A stretch of DNA of 64,000 nt, taken from assembly GCF_008831285.2 (NCBI RefSeq), contig NC_045144.1:7364176-7428175 (forward strand), read 5' to 3'. This stretch comes from Nymphaea colorata. Taxonomy: Eukaryota > Streptophyta > Magnoliopsida > Nymphaeales > Nymphaeaceae. A program made the translations under genes and the position numbers. Shown piece by piece: positions 35,701 to 47,878 of this stretch. Position 1 is the first letter of the stretch. Each line of letters opens with the position of its first letter. The notes beneath the pieces are model-generated. The model was not told the DNA's origin. It searched no databases and saw nothing but the letters and a program-made list of their open reading frames with translations.

Positions 35701-38700
35701 AGGACTAATATATAGCAAAAGATAACATATAGACTGTGTATCAGAACAAATTAATGAACCTATGGAGTTATGACTCAAATGACTACACTATACTTGTGTC
35801 AAAGTTGAGTCTCATATGTATCTATAGTTGATTGAGCCTGAAATCTCTTGACCACTGAATTTGCTGCACCTACATCCACACCAGAACCTGGTGCAAGTGG
35901 TACATGGGTGTGATAACCTTCTTAAAGAGTCTATTACATGGACTTGGACAATATCTTAAGCTGTTTTCTTTGCATATGAAGTGTGTTATCGCTAACTTTC
36001 TCTAGACACCATCTGCATTGTGTTTAGCAGAATTTCTCTCAACTACGTTGCACATTTTTGTAACTTGCATTGACATTCATCCATTTAAATCTGCATAATT
36101 AAGCATGATCGAACCGTCGAACCGTTGAAGGCATGTTTTTTACATTTTTTACTTGAGCTCCAGGCCAGCATCTGATTGCCATATCTTCTCTATATCAGGT
36201 GCAAAGTCATGCATGCTTGCCGAACTTCTTGACAGCTCAGGTTCGCTAACTGGAGTGGACATTGCAAAAAGCCGTCTGGCTGCATGAAGGACAATGTTGC
36301 AAAAATATGCATTGGGGGGTCGTTGTAGGCTTTTTGTAGCAGAAGGAACAACCTTTTCCCTCTTGCCTTTGGGAACTTGCACAAAGAACCAACCAGTGAT
36401 GGTAAAGGAGAAAAATTGTAGCACATGCTAACTTGATACTTTTCTTTGCAGCAAGAGTTTAATACGCATTCAGCAAAAGATATCGTGCCTTTGTTGTATA
36501 TGTCTTTCCCTTTACATGTTAACTTACTATGTCTAGGAATCAGAAAATGGTGATTATAGAGGAAAGAAAGATGTTTATCAGGAATGGTCATCTAGAGTAC
36601 CTTGGAGTGAAAGAAGAAAGTCTAAACACACTAATAGAATATCGAAAGCCAATACATGTGAATTGATCTTCTATGGAAAGCATTCTGGAGTAATTGGACT
36701 AAGAAAGGAGCAGCTGTTTCAAACTGGAAAAGAAGAGGCTAATGATGGTGGATATGACAAGGTATGCTATCTTCCATGGTCATCTGGAAATACCATGCCA
36801 TTTCGGTATCGGTTTTTTGTATCCCTCTAGCTTCACAGTTCACTCAATTGTCAATTGTTTAGATGAAGCACTTAAGATGCCTCTGATATTAATAAAATAC
36901 CCACCTTATGTAGAACAGGTAAAACAAGTTGCCATGCATGATTCTTTTCCCATTCTAAGGAAAATGCATCTTTTTGTATTCAAGATCTCCACTGATTTGG
37001 CAGCATGTTTCCTATAAACTGGTGAACTAAAAGCTTTAAAGATATCTCACTTTTGAGAGAACTTCCAAAAATAGAATTCCAGAATGACACCATGTGGAGT
37101 GTCAACCATGCCCACAAATATTGCGATATTTTCGAAAATTTTGTGATATTACCAAAAAAAACAAAAGAAACGATGAAAAGGGGAAATATTGCGATTTTTT
37201 GAAAAAAGGTTAAAAATAATTTTATAACAATTTATCACGATTTTTTCACGATTTTTGCATTTATTTTTTTCTTTCACTTTCTGTTTTTAATTTTTTTCAA
37301 CTTTTGTTTCATTGTGTTATTTCTTCTTGTTTTAAGTATTTAACATGACCTCCTAAATGCAATACAATATTTATTAGTTTTTCATTTCTTGTATTTTACT
37401 GAACATTTTTGATTTTTTAATTTTTAAAAAAAATCTGAGATTTTCCAGAAATTTTCCTTAAAAAAAACTTTGTCGATAAATACATGAGAAAAACCTCACC
37501 AATAAAAGCCCGAGAGATATTTGTGGCTATAGTGTCAACATGGAAAAGTTCATAGCCAACCATATAAAGAAGTACAGTGTTAACGTAGTGGAGAAAGGAG
37601 AAAGTGGAGTAGTAAGGAGGAAGGAGAAGGAGAAAAAGGAAGAAGGGAACCCATCTGCAGCAGGAGGAGTAGTGGCTGCATGGTTCGACCATCAGTGGAG
37701 GGAGACACAAAGAAAAGATCCAAAAAGTGAATCATTTTACAGTTTATGAAAAGTTTCTTTTTGACATTTTATGCTTTTACTTTTGAAGTTATCTTTTTAT
37801 TACAATTTACATGAAGAGGATTATTTTACAATTTTCAAAAAGCATCTTTTTGCTTTTAGCTCTCTCCCTCTCTCTCACACACACACAAAAACACATGCAC
37901 AAACATATCATTGCTGCACCTACACCCAAGCTTTCTCAAGAAGTGTCACCTGCACCCTGAATCCATTTCGGATCAAAATTAGAAGTTCTTTTTATTAGTT
38001 TAAGCCTAAGGAACTCAGTAGCAACTTCTCACGTTCAATGGGGGCATATGTTTGTGTTATTTTATTAGATACTTGCTTTATTGGATATACATTGTAGGTA
38101 TTGAGGTTCAGCCTGATTTAGATTTGGATACTAAAAGCAATGCAAAAGTGCTGCTGTATGTTTGTTGTGACACATTCACCAAGCCCGTTACCAACTAAGT
38201 TGCATTCAGTGGTTCTCAGATTGATTTTTGGCTTTAAATGAATTTTCACTATTGATTGAACCTGAAATTATGTGTTTCTGTTGCAGGCTTGGATGACATA
38301 TTGACATCCCTATGACCATCATATGAAAATTAGGGTTTTGTTTGAAATCTACTTTCATAAGGTGAAAAAGATCTGGGTGTTTGTATATTCAGGGTGAACA
38401 GTTGTTTTGTTGAATAATGCATGAAGTTCATGGACATTTACTTCAGGGGTGCAATAATGCTTTGAATCGATGCTGTTAATTCTCTAGAGGGACAAGAATA
38501 GCTTTGCTACCTCTGTTGGACTAGTATTTTGTGGTGTTTGTGTAATTTAGTACTTGTCTTTCTATTCTTGCTACATAGCAGTAGCATTATACCTTTAGGC
38601 TAGCTGTGAGTTGCCTTATCACGGTTGCTAGAATGAAGAATTTTAGGTGACTTATGTTCTCTGTTCTTCTATCTCTGTCCTTTATCATCATTGTACGTAT

Positions 38701-38902
38701 TTATTTTTTCTGTGTGTTTCTATTCATTTGTTAGGTCTTGGTTGATGCTGAGTCTACACATGATGGGTCTGTTAAGCACATCCTCAAGTTTGAAGATTGG
38801 GGATGGGACACTCTTCAAAGAAGACTGTTGGATGCAGAAAGAATTGGTTCATTGACTCGACTCCAGGCAAAATATGTTGAATCCCTAGCCGTATCTATCT
38901 AG
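31948..38902 (+). pseudogene. RsmB/NOP2/Sun-type RNA m5C methyltransferase, broken fragment
   Basis: Five exon-like blocks join in frame: 31948-32083, 33838-33928, 36199-36401, 36537-36761, 38735-38902. They encode a KPGSETLLADVEAE stretch, YGIDAASGAAV, the SAM-binding DLCVAPGAK (family DLCAAPGxK) and VLVDAESTHDGS. Intact members add methyl to cytosine-5 of RNA using a motif-IV Cys and a motif-VI (TC) catalytic Cys. Here three defects are visible: an in-frame TGA at 36285-36287 in exon 3, where I expect Cys; Ser in place of the motif-IV Cys; and no C-terminal exons with the TC motif before 40.5 kb. N-terminal exons are also absent. Possibly related to plant At5g66180-type proteins, by memory only. 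Acceptors and donors are otherwise canonical. Confidence 0.8.
32751..32781. repeat. (TA)n microsatellite
   Basis: About 31 bases of TA repeat in the first intron of the methyltransferase fragment. Confidence 0.95.
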
Positions 38903-40567
38903 AGATTTTAAATTGATCATATTTTAGTTACAGGTTTTCACCTGCTGAATTAATATTCCTATGATCCTTATTTATGTTTTCAAATTACTGATACTGAAGT
39001 GCTTTAGAAAAGACATGTGAGCCTTAAGAACAGCCCCACTAGGGATTCCTGAGTTATGAGGAGATATTGGTTCCCACGTTGCAATAGGAAGTACAACAGC
39101 TAGGAGGCATTTCTACGAAAAGTCAGTAAAAAAAATTAGTAAGGCATCAGTACCACGTTGGTGCAAGATGTGTCATACGGAATTGGAAAGGCTTTGATGG
39201 ACAAAGTGTGCACGCATCAAAGGAGATGGGTATTAATATTGACGCAATTTTTAAGGTAGTGGGTGGGATTCAATAGTCGCATTTATGAATCATACAGAAA
39301 TTAGTGACGTTGTTTTTATGCACCAAGGATTGTTTTATTAGTTGAGCCAATTAGAGTTGGACTCAGACTGGTTCGACAAAACTCAACTCGAACTCGACTA
39401 ATTTATTAACAAGTTGATCAGTTAGAGCTCTACTTTAAGGTCAAGCCTTTTAATGAGTCCATAGTTCAAGTTTATGTAACTCGATTCATTTCAACTCAAG
39501 TCCGAGTGACATCCAGCAAAGCCCTTCCACCTTCCAAAAAGTGAAGAAATGGGACAGGAAGAATCAAAACCATGGAGAAGCCGATCCCACTTAAACGAGT
39601 TTTTTGCTGGCTGAAGTATGCAAACTTTGTCATAAAATAAACGAGTTTAGAATAGTTGAGTTTGAGCCGATCTTGACTTAAAGCTTCAATTAGGAAATAC
39701 GGGTGACGTCTGTCACCGTTATAGACTTATTATACTTATACACCTCCATCCCTGTTTGCATCAGCTGCCGACTAAAGCAGCCACCATGCAATCTATGCAT
39801 CGAGGAGATAAAGTACTGGAAGGTTTACATGAAGCAGATAAATGGGAGCCTAACTGAACTCTGTAATTACTCCCTCGGTGGACTCTCTTGTTTTCTCTAT
39901 GCTTGTTTCATGTTCATCTCAAAAGAACAAAAACCCTGGAGGACATCAATCCAATCCTAGTTTTATTTTGAAGAACTGAGTCTTTTCTTCTTAACAGCTT
40001 CTTCTAGGAGGTTGTATCAGGAGGGTCCGAGCTTTATAAGGAAAATACATTTTCAAACCTTTATGTAGCACTAAGGGGGACTATGCTTCTGTACATCAAC
40101 AGTTCGACCCACGGGGGACTATGCTTCTTACCAACAAAAAAGAGTGCAGCTTGAGACTCTTAGATAAAGGGGAGGGAAGGAACTTTTGCTCTCATTCTGA
40201 CCGTGGAATAACCTCCTACTCACCCAAAACCTATATATAGAAGGAAACTGAGCAGCCGTTCCTTGTCTTAATTGATGGTGCTGCAACTTACGATCCGCTT
40301 ATCTGCACCACAGAGATCTCTATGTGTTTCTTGCCGATTGAGATTCTATTGGGATCTCAGACATTTAACGTTAAACAAGATATTATTAAAATTGTTGTTA
40401 TCATCATCATTATTATTATTATTACCAAGCTAAATATCAAATTATGACAAGGTGTACCAACTTATAACATTCAAAAGTATTTGTCTCAATAGAAAAACTC
40501 TCCTTCGAGAAAGCAAATAAATTTACAAAAAAATTCATACATTACCAATGGGATAACTTCACTAGTT
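38903..40567. other. Gene-free stretch; possible LTR remnant
   Basis: 39340-39510 carries GAGCTCGAGTT-family text. 40040-40380 contains a duplicated GGGGGACTATGCTTCT word and CCTATATATAGAAGG, a TATA-like box, as in many plant LTRs, but no paired LTR or primer-binding site was seen. No coding exon found. Confidence 0.4.
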
Positions 40568-41259
40568 ATGATATGTCCTTAAAGAGTTTGGTACACCTAA
40601 TTGGGTCAGTGAATGGTAGACAGTCAGTCGCTGGTTTAAGTTTTTTATGCTTTTTAGAGGAAAACAAAAACCAGCGACTTAGATCTGAATCCAAATCGAA
40701 TTTTTAAGTTACATCCGAACCAGATAAAAATATGAACTCACTTTCAAAATGTCCTGACATTGGACATAGTATATATACACACACACATATATACATATAT
40801 ATATAATTAAATCCGATCCAAACCCAAATCCTATTGGGATATTTATTTAATCTGAATCCCATAGAATGTCATTTCTCAAATATGAATCAAAATTTCTTAA
40901 TTGGATGTTAATTTTTTTCTTTTTGGAACTGCTAAATTTTTTCCTTTTCGAAGCAGTTCAGTTGGAAGTCAGATTTAAATTGAATTTAATGACATCTTCA
41001 TTGTAAGATCCAATACTTGGTGCATATGATCAGGTTTAATCATCCGATGGTGGCTTGTCTAATCTTATCTTTTCATAAGATAATATTGTCATATCTATGT
41101 GGCTATGTCACTGTCCATTAACCAAAGTGATTAATTAAGAAAGCCCTTGAAATTTTACCCAAATACACACTTACATTTTCTCCCATATCAGATAAGTTTA
41201 AGGTAATTATACATGTCAAAAAGCTTTGTTGTAAATGGGGTTCAAGAATATAAGTACAA
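40568..41259. repeat. Dispersed ~0.7-kb duplication, copy 1
   Basis: Matches 49833-50545 in direct orientation, from ATGATATGTCCTTAAAG to TTCAAGAATATAA. Contains AATCCGATCCAAACCC words related to the GGGATGTCAA elements. The internal TA/CA tract is short here. Confidence 0.85.
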
Positions 41260-41696
41260 ATAATTTATATGCAGTTCATGCGATTGCATACAACGACAGC
41301 AAAATATCCTAGTAGGAGATGTTTCCCTTGGTTAATATCATACACATCTACAAATGCATCAAAAAAATGAAAAATTTCTGAATATCTATTCACATATACA
41401 CAGTTTCTACAATTAAATACAAAAAATGTGTTAATTTATCTGAATCTTTAAGCTAGTTAGCCAGTTATAGTAAAAGGAAAAACCCGTTGTATCTACTAAA
41501 CTTTGAAGTACTTGCAGAAAAAATAAGAACAAGTTTTTGTAATTCCATAGACAAAAGCTTAGTATCCTTCTAGGAGTTGTTTCATGTATTGACATCGGAC
41601 ACACGCGCCAATGCGAAAAGATAACAAAAAATTTTCCGAGTATTTGCACCACCAAATTCTCGTACCTAGCAGCACATCTTCTTTGGCCACTTCACG

Positions 41697-42100
41697 TCTG
41701 CTTCTTCTTCTTCACGATTATCAGTAGGTTAAGGTCAATATTTAGAGGCTTCTTTCTGCCCATATTGTTGGCCAGCCGCCTGTGCAAGGTCATATGTCCA
41801 CCCAAAGCCTGGTCAGTTGGGAAGCACCTTGACAGATAGAGTACTCATGGTGGCCCATCAAGACCGGGTGTTTATGAACTGCACGGCCACCAACGGCAGA
41901 GCACTGCATCTTGCATAAGCTACTATGGCTGCCTACTACTTGAAACAAATGAAACCGACGATGGCATTTCTTCCACTCGTACATCCTCGTCGCGTAACAG
42001 AAACTGCATATTCATTGTGCTTAGCGTCCATACTTGGAGTTGGAGAAGGAAGCATGAAAACACCAGTTCCGATGCAAAAATGCTAGGGAAATGCTTCCAT
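41697..42100 (-). pseudogene. ZAT-like C2H2 zinc-finger pseudogene, copy 1
   Basis: Start context matches the other copies but codon 6 is TAG. The first finger reads YEWKKCHRRF (first Cys lost to Trp), the second HEYSICQG (Cys to Tyr), followed by a frameshift. The C-terminal EAR-like segment (DIDLNL in the sister copies) is frame-disrupted. Confidence 0.8.
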
Positions 42101-42609
42101 CTATTACTTGTAAAAGATGAAGGAAGCATGGGAAGACCGGTCAGTTAAGGAAGAAAAGAGTTTAAGGAGTTTGATGGTCAGAGCTCTAGTGGGATCAAGA
42201 AGGCTGGTAGGAGCTAGTTGCTCTTTGATTGCCTATTTGATCTCTTCACTTGTATTAGTTAGTTACGCCATTATTAGTTGCTTAGATACTATGTTTGGGA
42301 GAGTCTCCGTGACACTAAATTAGCAAGATAATTATCATCTCTTATCAGTTTATGTTACCGCAATAATCACACTGCTGCCCAAGTAGCTTCCTAAATGGGT
42401 TTCATCACTATATTGAAGATAAAAGCAACCTTAGGGCGACCACTTACGAAGAAGGAACTAGATATTAACTCGAGAGACTTGTCCAAGTTATATATCAACA
42501 ATGATAGCTAGCAGCGCATGAGAAGAAAACACAAAGTTTTTCAAGTATTGGTACCACCAAATTCTTATACCCAACAACGAATCTTATTTGGCCACTTCAC
42601 GTCTACTTC

Positions 42610-43015
42610 TTATTCTTCACGATCATCAACAGGTGAAGGTAGATTAAGGTCAATATCCAGAGGCTTCTTTTTGCCTACATTGTCGGTTAGTCACATGTAC
42701 AAGGTCATATGTCCATCTAGAGCCTGGTCAGTCAGGAAGCACCTTTCGCAGATAGAGCATTCGTGAAGGCCCATCGAGAAAGGGTGTTTTGAACTGCACA
42801 CCCACCAACGCCAAAGCACTGCATCCCGCATCTGATACTATGGCCGCCTAGTACTTGAAATGAACAAAACCGGCGACGACACTACTTGCACTGTACATCC
42901 TCGTCACTGGAGGTGGAACTCCAGATTCATCATGCTTGACATCCATGCTTGGAGTTGGAGATGGAAGCATGGGAACACCAGTTCCAATGCAAACATGCCA
43001 TGGGATTTTCTCCAT
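42610..43015 (-). pseudogene. ZAT-like C2H2 zinc-finger pseudogene, copy 2
   Basis: Opens MEKIPWHVCIGTGVPMLPSP, then a frameshift in the first finger (near 42900) leads to a stop. Downstream, in another frame, ECSICERCF and an LDIDLNL EAR segment remain, with a further stop between them. Confidence 0.8.
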
Positions 43016-43534
43016 CCGTTACTCATAAAAATTGAATGAAGCTTGGGAAGACCAGTCAATTAAGGAAGAGAAGAGTTGAAGGAGTTTGATGGTTAGGGCT
43101 CTAGTGGGATCAAGTAGGATGGTAGAAGCTATTTGCTCTTTGATTGCCTATTTAATCTATTCACTTGTATTAGTCCGTTATGCCATTATTAGTTGCTTAG
43201 ATAATACATTAGGAAAGGTCTCTTTGACACTAAATTAGCATGATGATTATAATCTCTTATCAGTTTATGTTATTATAATAATCACATTACCGCCCGAACA
43301 GCTTCCTAAATGGGCTTGATGTTGATTCAAAAGTTAAGGTCATCACATTCTTGAAGATAAAGTAGCCTTAGGGCGACCACTTACCAAGACGACACTAGAT
43401 ATTTACTTTAGAGGCCTGTTCAGGTTATAGATCAACAATGATAGCTCGTGGCGCATGAAAAGATAACAAAAAGCTTTCTGAGTATTGGCACTACCAAACT
43501 CTCATATCCTTATTCGGCCACTTCATATCTACTT

Positions 43535-43941
43535 CTTTTTCTCCACGATCTTCATGAGGTGGAGGTAGGTTAAGGTCAATGTCCAGAGGCTTCTTTCTGC
43601 CTACATTGTCGGCCAACTGTCTGTACAATGTCATCTATCCACCTAGAGCCTGACCAGCCGAGAAGCGCCTTTGCAAATAAGGCACTCGTGGCGGCCCATC
43701 GAGACCCAACGCTTCTGAACTGCATGCCCACCAAGTCAGAACACTACATCTTGCATCGGCTACTATGGCCGCCTAATGCTTGAAACGAACGAAACCGGTG
43801 ATGATACTTGTTGCACTCATACATCATCGTTGCCGGCGGCAGAAATGCAAATTCATTGTACTTGACATCCATGATTAGAGTTGGAGAAAGAAGCATGAAA
43901 ACACCAGTTCCATTGCAAACCTCCTGAGGGATTGCCTCCAT
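43535..43941 (-). pseudogene. ZAT-like C2H2 zinc-finger pseudogene, copy 3
   Basis: Open for 65 codons (43941-43744): MEAIPQEVCNGTGVF... then a first finger YECNKYHHRFRSFQALGGH with Tyr for the second Cys, ending in TAG at HSSRCKM. The second finger and EAR region follow in degraded form. Confidence 0.8.
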
Positions 43942-44465
43942 CTGTTACTCATAAAATTGAAGGAAGCTTGGGAAGACCAGCCGGTTAAGGAAGAGAAGAG
44001 TTGAAAGAGTTTGACAGATAGAGCTCTAGTGAGATTAAGAAGGACGGTAGAAGCTAGTTGCTCTTTGATTGCTTATTTGATATCTTCACTTGTATTAGTC
44101 AGTTATGCCATTATTAGTTGCTTAGATACTACATTTTGGAAGGTCTTTGTGACACTAAATTAGCAAGATAATTATAATTTCTTGTCAGTTTATGTTATCA
44201 TAATAATCACATTGCTGCCCAAGCAGCTCTCTAAATGGGCTTGATGTTGATCCAAAAGTTAAGGTCATCACTTTCTTGAAGATAAAGCAACCTTAGGGCG
44301 ACCACTTACCAAGAAGGCACTACATATTTACTTTAGAGGCTTGTCCAGGTTATAGATCAACAATGATAGCTAAAGGCGCATGAGATGATAACCAAAAGCT
44401 TTCTTAGTATTGGCACCACCAAATTCTCATACCCAACAGCGCAACTTATTCGGCCACTTCATGCC

Positions 44466-44879
44466 TGTTTTTTCTTGTTCATGATCATCAGCAGGTAGAG
44501 ATAGGTTAAGGTCAATATCCAGAGGCTTCTTTATGCCTACATGGTCGGCCAACTGCCTCTACAAGGTCATATGTCCACCCAGAGACTAGCCAGTCGGGAA
44601 GCACCTTCCACAAATAGAGCACTCATGGCGGCTCACCGAGACCCGGTGCTTCTGAGCTGCACGCCCACCAACGTCAGAACACTGCATCTTGCATCGACTA
44701 CTATAGCCGCCTAGTACTTGAAACGAACGAAACTGGCGATGATACTTCTTGCACTCGTACATCCTCGTCACCGAAGGTAGAGCTGCAGATTCATCGTACT
44801 TGGCATCCATCGTTGGAGTTGGAGAAGGAAGCATGGGAACGCCAGTTCCATTGCAAACCTGCCGAGGGATTGCCTCCAT
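44466..44879 (-). pseudogene. ZAT-like C2H2 zinc-finger pseudogene, copy 4
   Basis: The longest open 5' part: 97 codons to 44586, with first finger YECKKYHRQF (Tyr for Cys; GGY for GGH) and second finger HECSICGRCFPTG. Then TAG replaces the Gln of QALGGH, and another TAG follows THL-type text. The EAR segment LDIDLNLSL is still readable downstream. Confidence 0.8.
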
Positions 44880-45405
44880 CTGTTACTTGTAAAAATTAAA
44901 GGAAGCTTTGGAAGACCAGTCGGTTAAGGAAGAAAAGAGTTGAAGGAGTTTGACGGCCAGACCTCTAGCGAGATCAAGAAAGACAGTAGAAACTAGTTGC
45001 TCTTTGATTGTCTATTTGATCTTTTCACTTGTATTAGTCAGTTACGCCTTTATTAGTTGCTTAGATACTACATTTGGGAGTCTCTGTGATAAATTAGCAA
45101 GATAATTTTAATCTCTTATCAGTTTATGTTACCATAATAATCACATTGCCGCCCAAGCAGCTTCCTAAATGAGTTTGATGTTGATCCAAAAGTTAAGGTG
45201 ATCACTTTCTTGAAGATAAAATAGCCTTAGGGCGACCACTTTCCAAGAAGGCACTAGGTATTTACTTTAGAGACCTGTCCAGGTTATAGATCAACGATGA
45301 TAGCTAGCGGCACATGAGAAGATAACAAAAAGTTTTCGGAGTATGGGCACCACCAAATTCTCATAACCAGCAACGCATCTTATTTGGCTATTTCACGTCT
45401 GTTTC

Positions 45406-45906
45406 TTATTCTTCATGATCATCAACTGATAGAGATAAGTTAAGGTCAATATCCAGAGGCTTCTTTGTGCCTACATTGTCAGTCAACCACCTGTACAAGG
45501 TCATATGTCCACCCAGAGCCTTATCAATCGGGAAGCACCTTCCACAGATAGAGCACTCGTGATGGCCCACCGAAACCGGCTGCCTATACAAGGTCATATG
45601 TCTACCCAGAGCCTGGTCAGCTGGGAAGTACCTTCTGCAAATAGAGCACTCACGGCGACCTACTGAGACCAAGCGCTTCTGAACTGCGTGCCCACCAATG
45701 TCAGAACACTGCATCTTGCATCAGCTATTATGGTTGTCTGGTGCTTGAAACAAACGAATCCAGCGAAGACACTTCTTGCACTTGTACATCTTCGTCGCCG
45801 GAGGCGGAACTGCAGACTCATCGCACTTGGCATCCATGCTTGGAGTTGGAGAAGGAAGCATGAGAATGCCAGTTTCGATGCAAACCTACCGAGAGATTGC
45901 CTCCAT
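45406..45906 (-). pseudogene. ZAT-like C2H2 zinc-finger pseudogene, copy 5 (extra finger)
   Basis: An in-frame TGA precedes CKMQC. From 45714 to 45406 it is open for 102 codons with two QALGGH-type fingers, ECSICRRYFPADQALGRH and ECSICGRCFPIDKALGGH, ending in KKPLDIDLNLSL, an EAR repressor motif. The two fingers are about 102 bp apart and nearly identical, so one arose by internal duplication. If an ATG-initiated 102-aa product is made, it could still act as a small repressor; no evidence for that here. Confidence 0.75.
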
Positions 45907-46215
45907 CTGTTACTCGTAAAAATGGAAGGAAGCTTGGGAAGACCAGTCGATTAAGGAAGAGAAGAGTTAAATGAGTTTGACGGTTAGAACTCTAGTGAGA
46001 TCAAGAAGGACAGTAGAAGTTAGTTGCTCTTTGATTGCCAATTTGATCTCTTCACTTATATTAGTCAGTTATGCCATTATTAGTTGCTTAGATACTACAT
46101 TTGGGAGGGTCTCTATGACACTAAATTAACAAGATGTTTATAATCTCTTATCAGTTTATGTTACCATAATAGCATCTTCCTAAATGGGCTTAATGTTGAT
46201 CCAAAAATTAAGGTC

Positions 46216-47279
46216 ATCACCTCCTAAACGCTCTTGATGTTTGGATGCAGTTCTAGTTTTTTTAGGTATTTATTTATTATTATTTTATTTTGGATCCAAA
46301 TCCAATGATCTGTCTTTAGGCTATATAGATATGTTTGGAGATCCATTTGTAATTAGCTTTCAGTTAATAAAAACAGAAATTAGAAAACTGAAACATGAAA
46401 TTCCATTTTTGCCGGCACCTGCTCTCCGCCTCCATTGGAGTAAAGATCTACACATTAGGGTAAGAGAGGACTTCTCTCTTCTGATCCCACATCAATGCTT
46501 AACTAACCTAGGAGGAATTGAAGGAGATGTAAAAGGAAAATTAAATGCAAATGACCCTTAGGGTCTTCATTAACTCAAAGCTAATTACAAATGAGGCTTT
46601 AAACATCTTTATGTAGCCTGAAAACATATCCTTGGATCTAGATCCGAAACAGAGTAAGAATAAATAAAATCTTAAAAATACAAGAACAAGATCCAAATAA
46701 AATAAAATAAAATAAAAAATAAAAACCCAAATTCAAATTTTTTTTTTGTCATGCTCTGTTTCTCTCTCAAGAGGGCATGACTGTATACGACCATGCCACT
46801 CTTGATGATTAACAAGTTCAGATGCCAACGAAAATTGGTTTGAAGGGCATTTAACTTGCTAAAACTGATTGGAGGTGAAAATATCACCATATCTTCAAAT
46901 TCAAACTTATTTAAGCATTACCTGAGTTACAACAAAATTTGTTCCTAACATACATATAAGTCAGAAGGGTTCCAGATGTTGGTTGATAGGTAAATGCAAA
47001 AAGTCCGTTGCTGAAAGTACTAAAGACTGTCGCTAAACACACCTGAAAAACTTTGCTTCACCATAAAAAAAAAAAAAAAAAGAAAAAATGTTTGTTAATG
47101 CTCCTCTAACGACAATATTTTAACACCACATTTTTTTTTATTTTTAGTTGTTCGGCTAAAACAGAAATCTGCTGATGCTACTCTCACAACTGTTTTTTAG
47201 TGTTGGATATTTTATTTTTAGTCATCTGCCAAGATTATTTTTACATTTTAACTTCCTTACATACACCAACATCCAAAAC

Positions 47280-47282
<3 letters not shown>
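46216..47282. other. Gene-free stretch
   Basis: AT-rich with poly-A/T tracts; short ORFs only. Nothing recognised. Confidence 0.5.
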
Positions 47283-47374
<92 letters not shown>

Positions 47375-47610
47375 TGTATCTTAGTAGACATAGAGGTTCG
47401 AAGAAAGTTGCAAGCACATAGAAAGAACATCATCTACCGACCTAACCTGCCCGTCAGGCATTGCCGCGTTGCCTTGCTCATGGATTGTACTCTTAATTAA
47501 GCATCACCGAGATGTCAAACATATATATATATATATATATATATATAAGAAAGAGAGAGAGAGAGTAGTGGTTGCAACTTTCTTCGAACCTCTATGTCTA
47601 CTAAGATACA

Positions 47611-47662
<52 letters not shown>

Positions 47663-47805
47663 TGTATCTTAGTAGACATAGAGGTTCGAAGAAAGTTGCA
47701 AGCACATAGAAAGAACATCATCTACCGACCTAACCTGCCCGTCAGGCATTGCCGCGTTGCCTTGCTCATGGATTGTACTCTTAATTAAGCATCACCGAGA
47801 TGTCA

Positions 47806-47876
<71 letters not shown>
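47283..47876. repeat. (TA)n-bounded direct plus inverted repeat complex
   Basis: Order: (TA)n 47283-47370; unit U 47371-47520; (TA)n-(GA)n; an inverted copy of the first 43 bases of U at 47572-47614; (TA)n 47616-47657; unit U again 47659-47808; (TA)n-(GA)n to 47876. The two 150-bp U units are identical and the inverted piece matches exactly. Confidence 0.95.

Positions 47877-47878
<2 letters not shown>

Larger units (their letters stand above)
41625..46215. repeat. Tandem array of five ~0.92-1.03-kb ZAT-like gene units
   Basis: Landmark AAGACCRGTC-type text recurs near 42130, 43052, 43977, 44913 and 45940. Another landmark, GGCACCACCAAATTCTC, recurs near 41646, 42552, 43485, 44413 and 45346. 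Each unit holds one minus-strand zinc-finger copy plus about 500 bp of conserved flank including ATTAGTTGCTTAGATA. The last unit is longer because of an extra finger. Confidence 0.9.

Noticed and set aside
36285-36287. TGA as selenocysteine at an expected Cys
   Set aside because: Land plants lack the selenocysteine machinery and other defects point to decay.
38867-38902. Second GC donor (CAG/GCAAAA) at the end of the methyltransferase fragment
   Set aside because: No downstream exon found to pair with it; reading on to TAG at 38900 is simpler.
47175-47672. Tyr-Ile repeat proteins
   Set aside because: Translations of (TA)n tracts.
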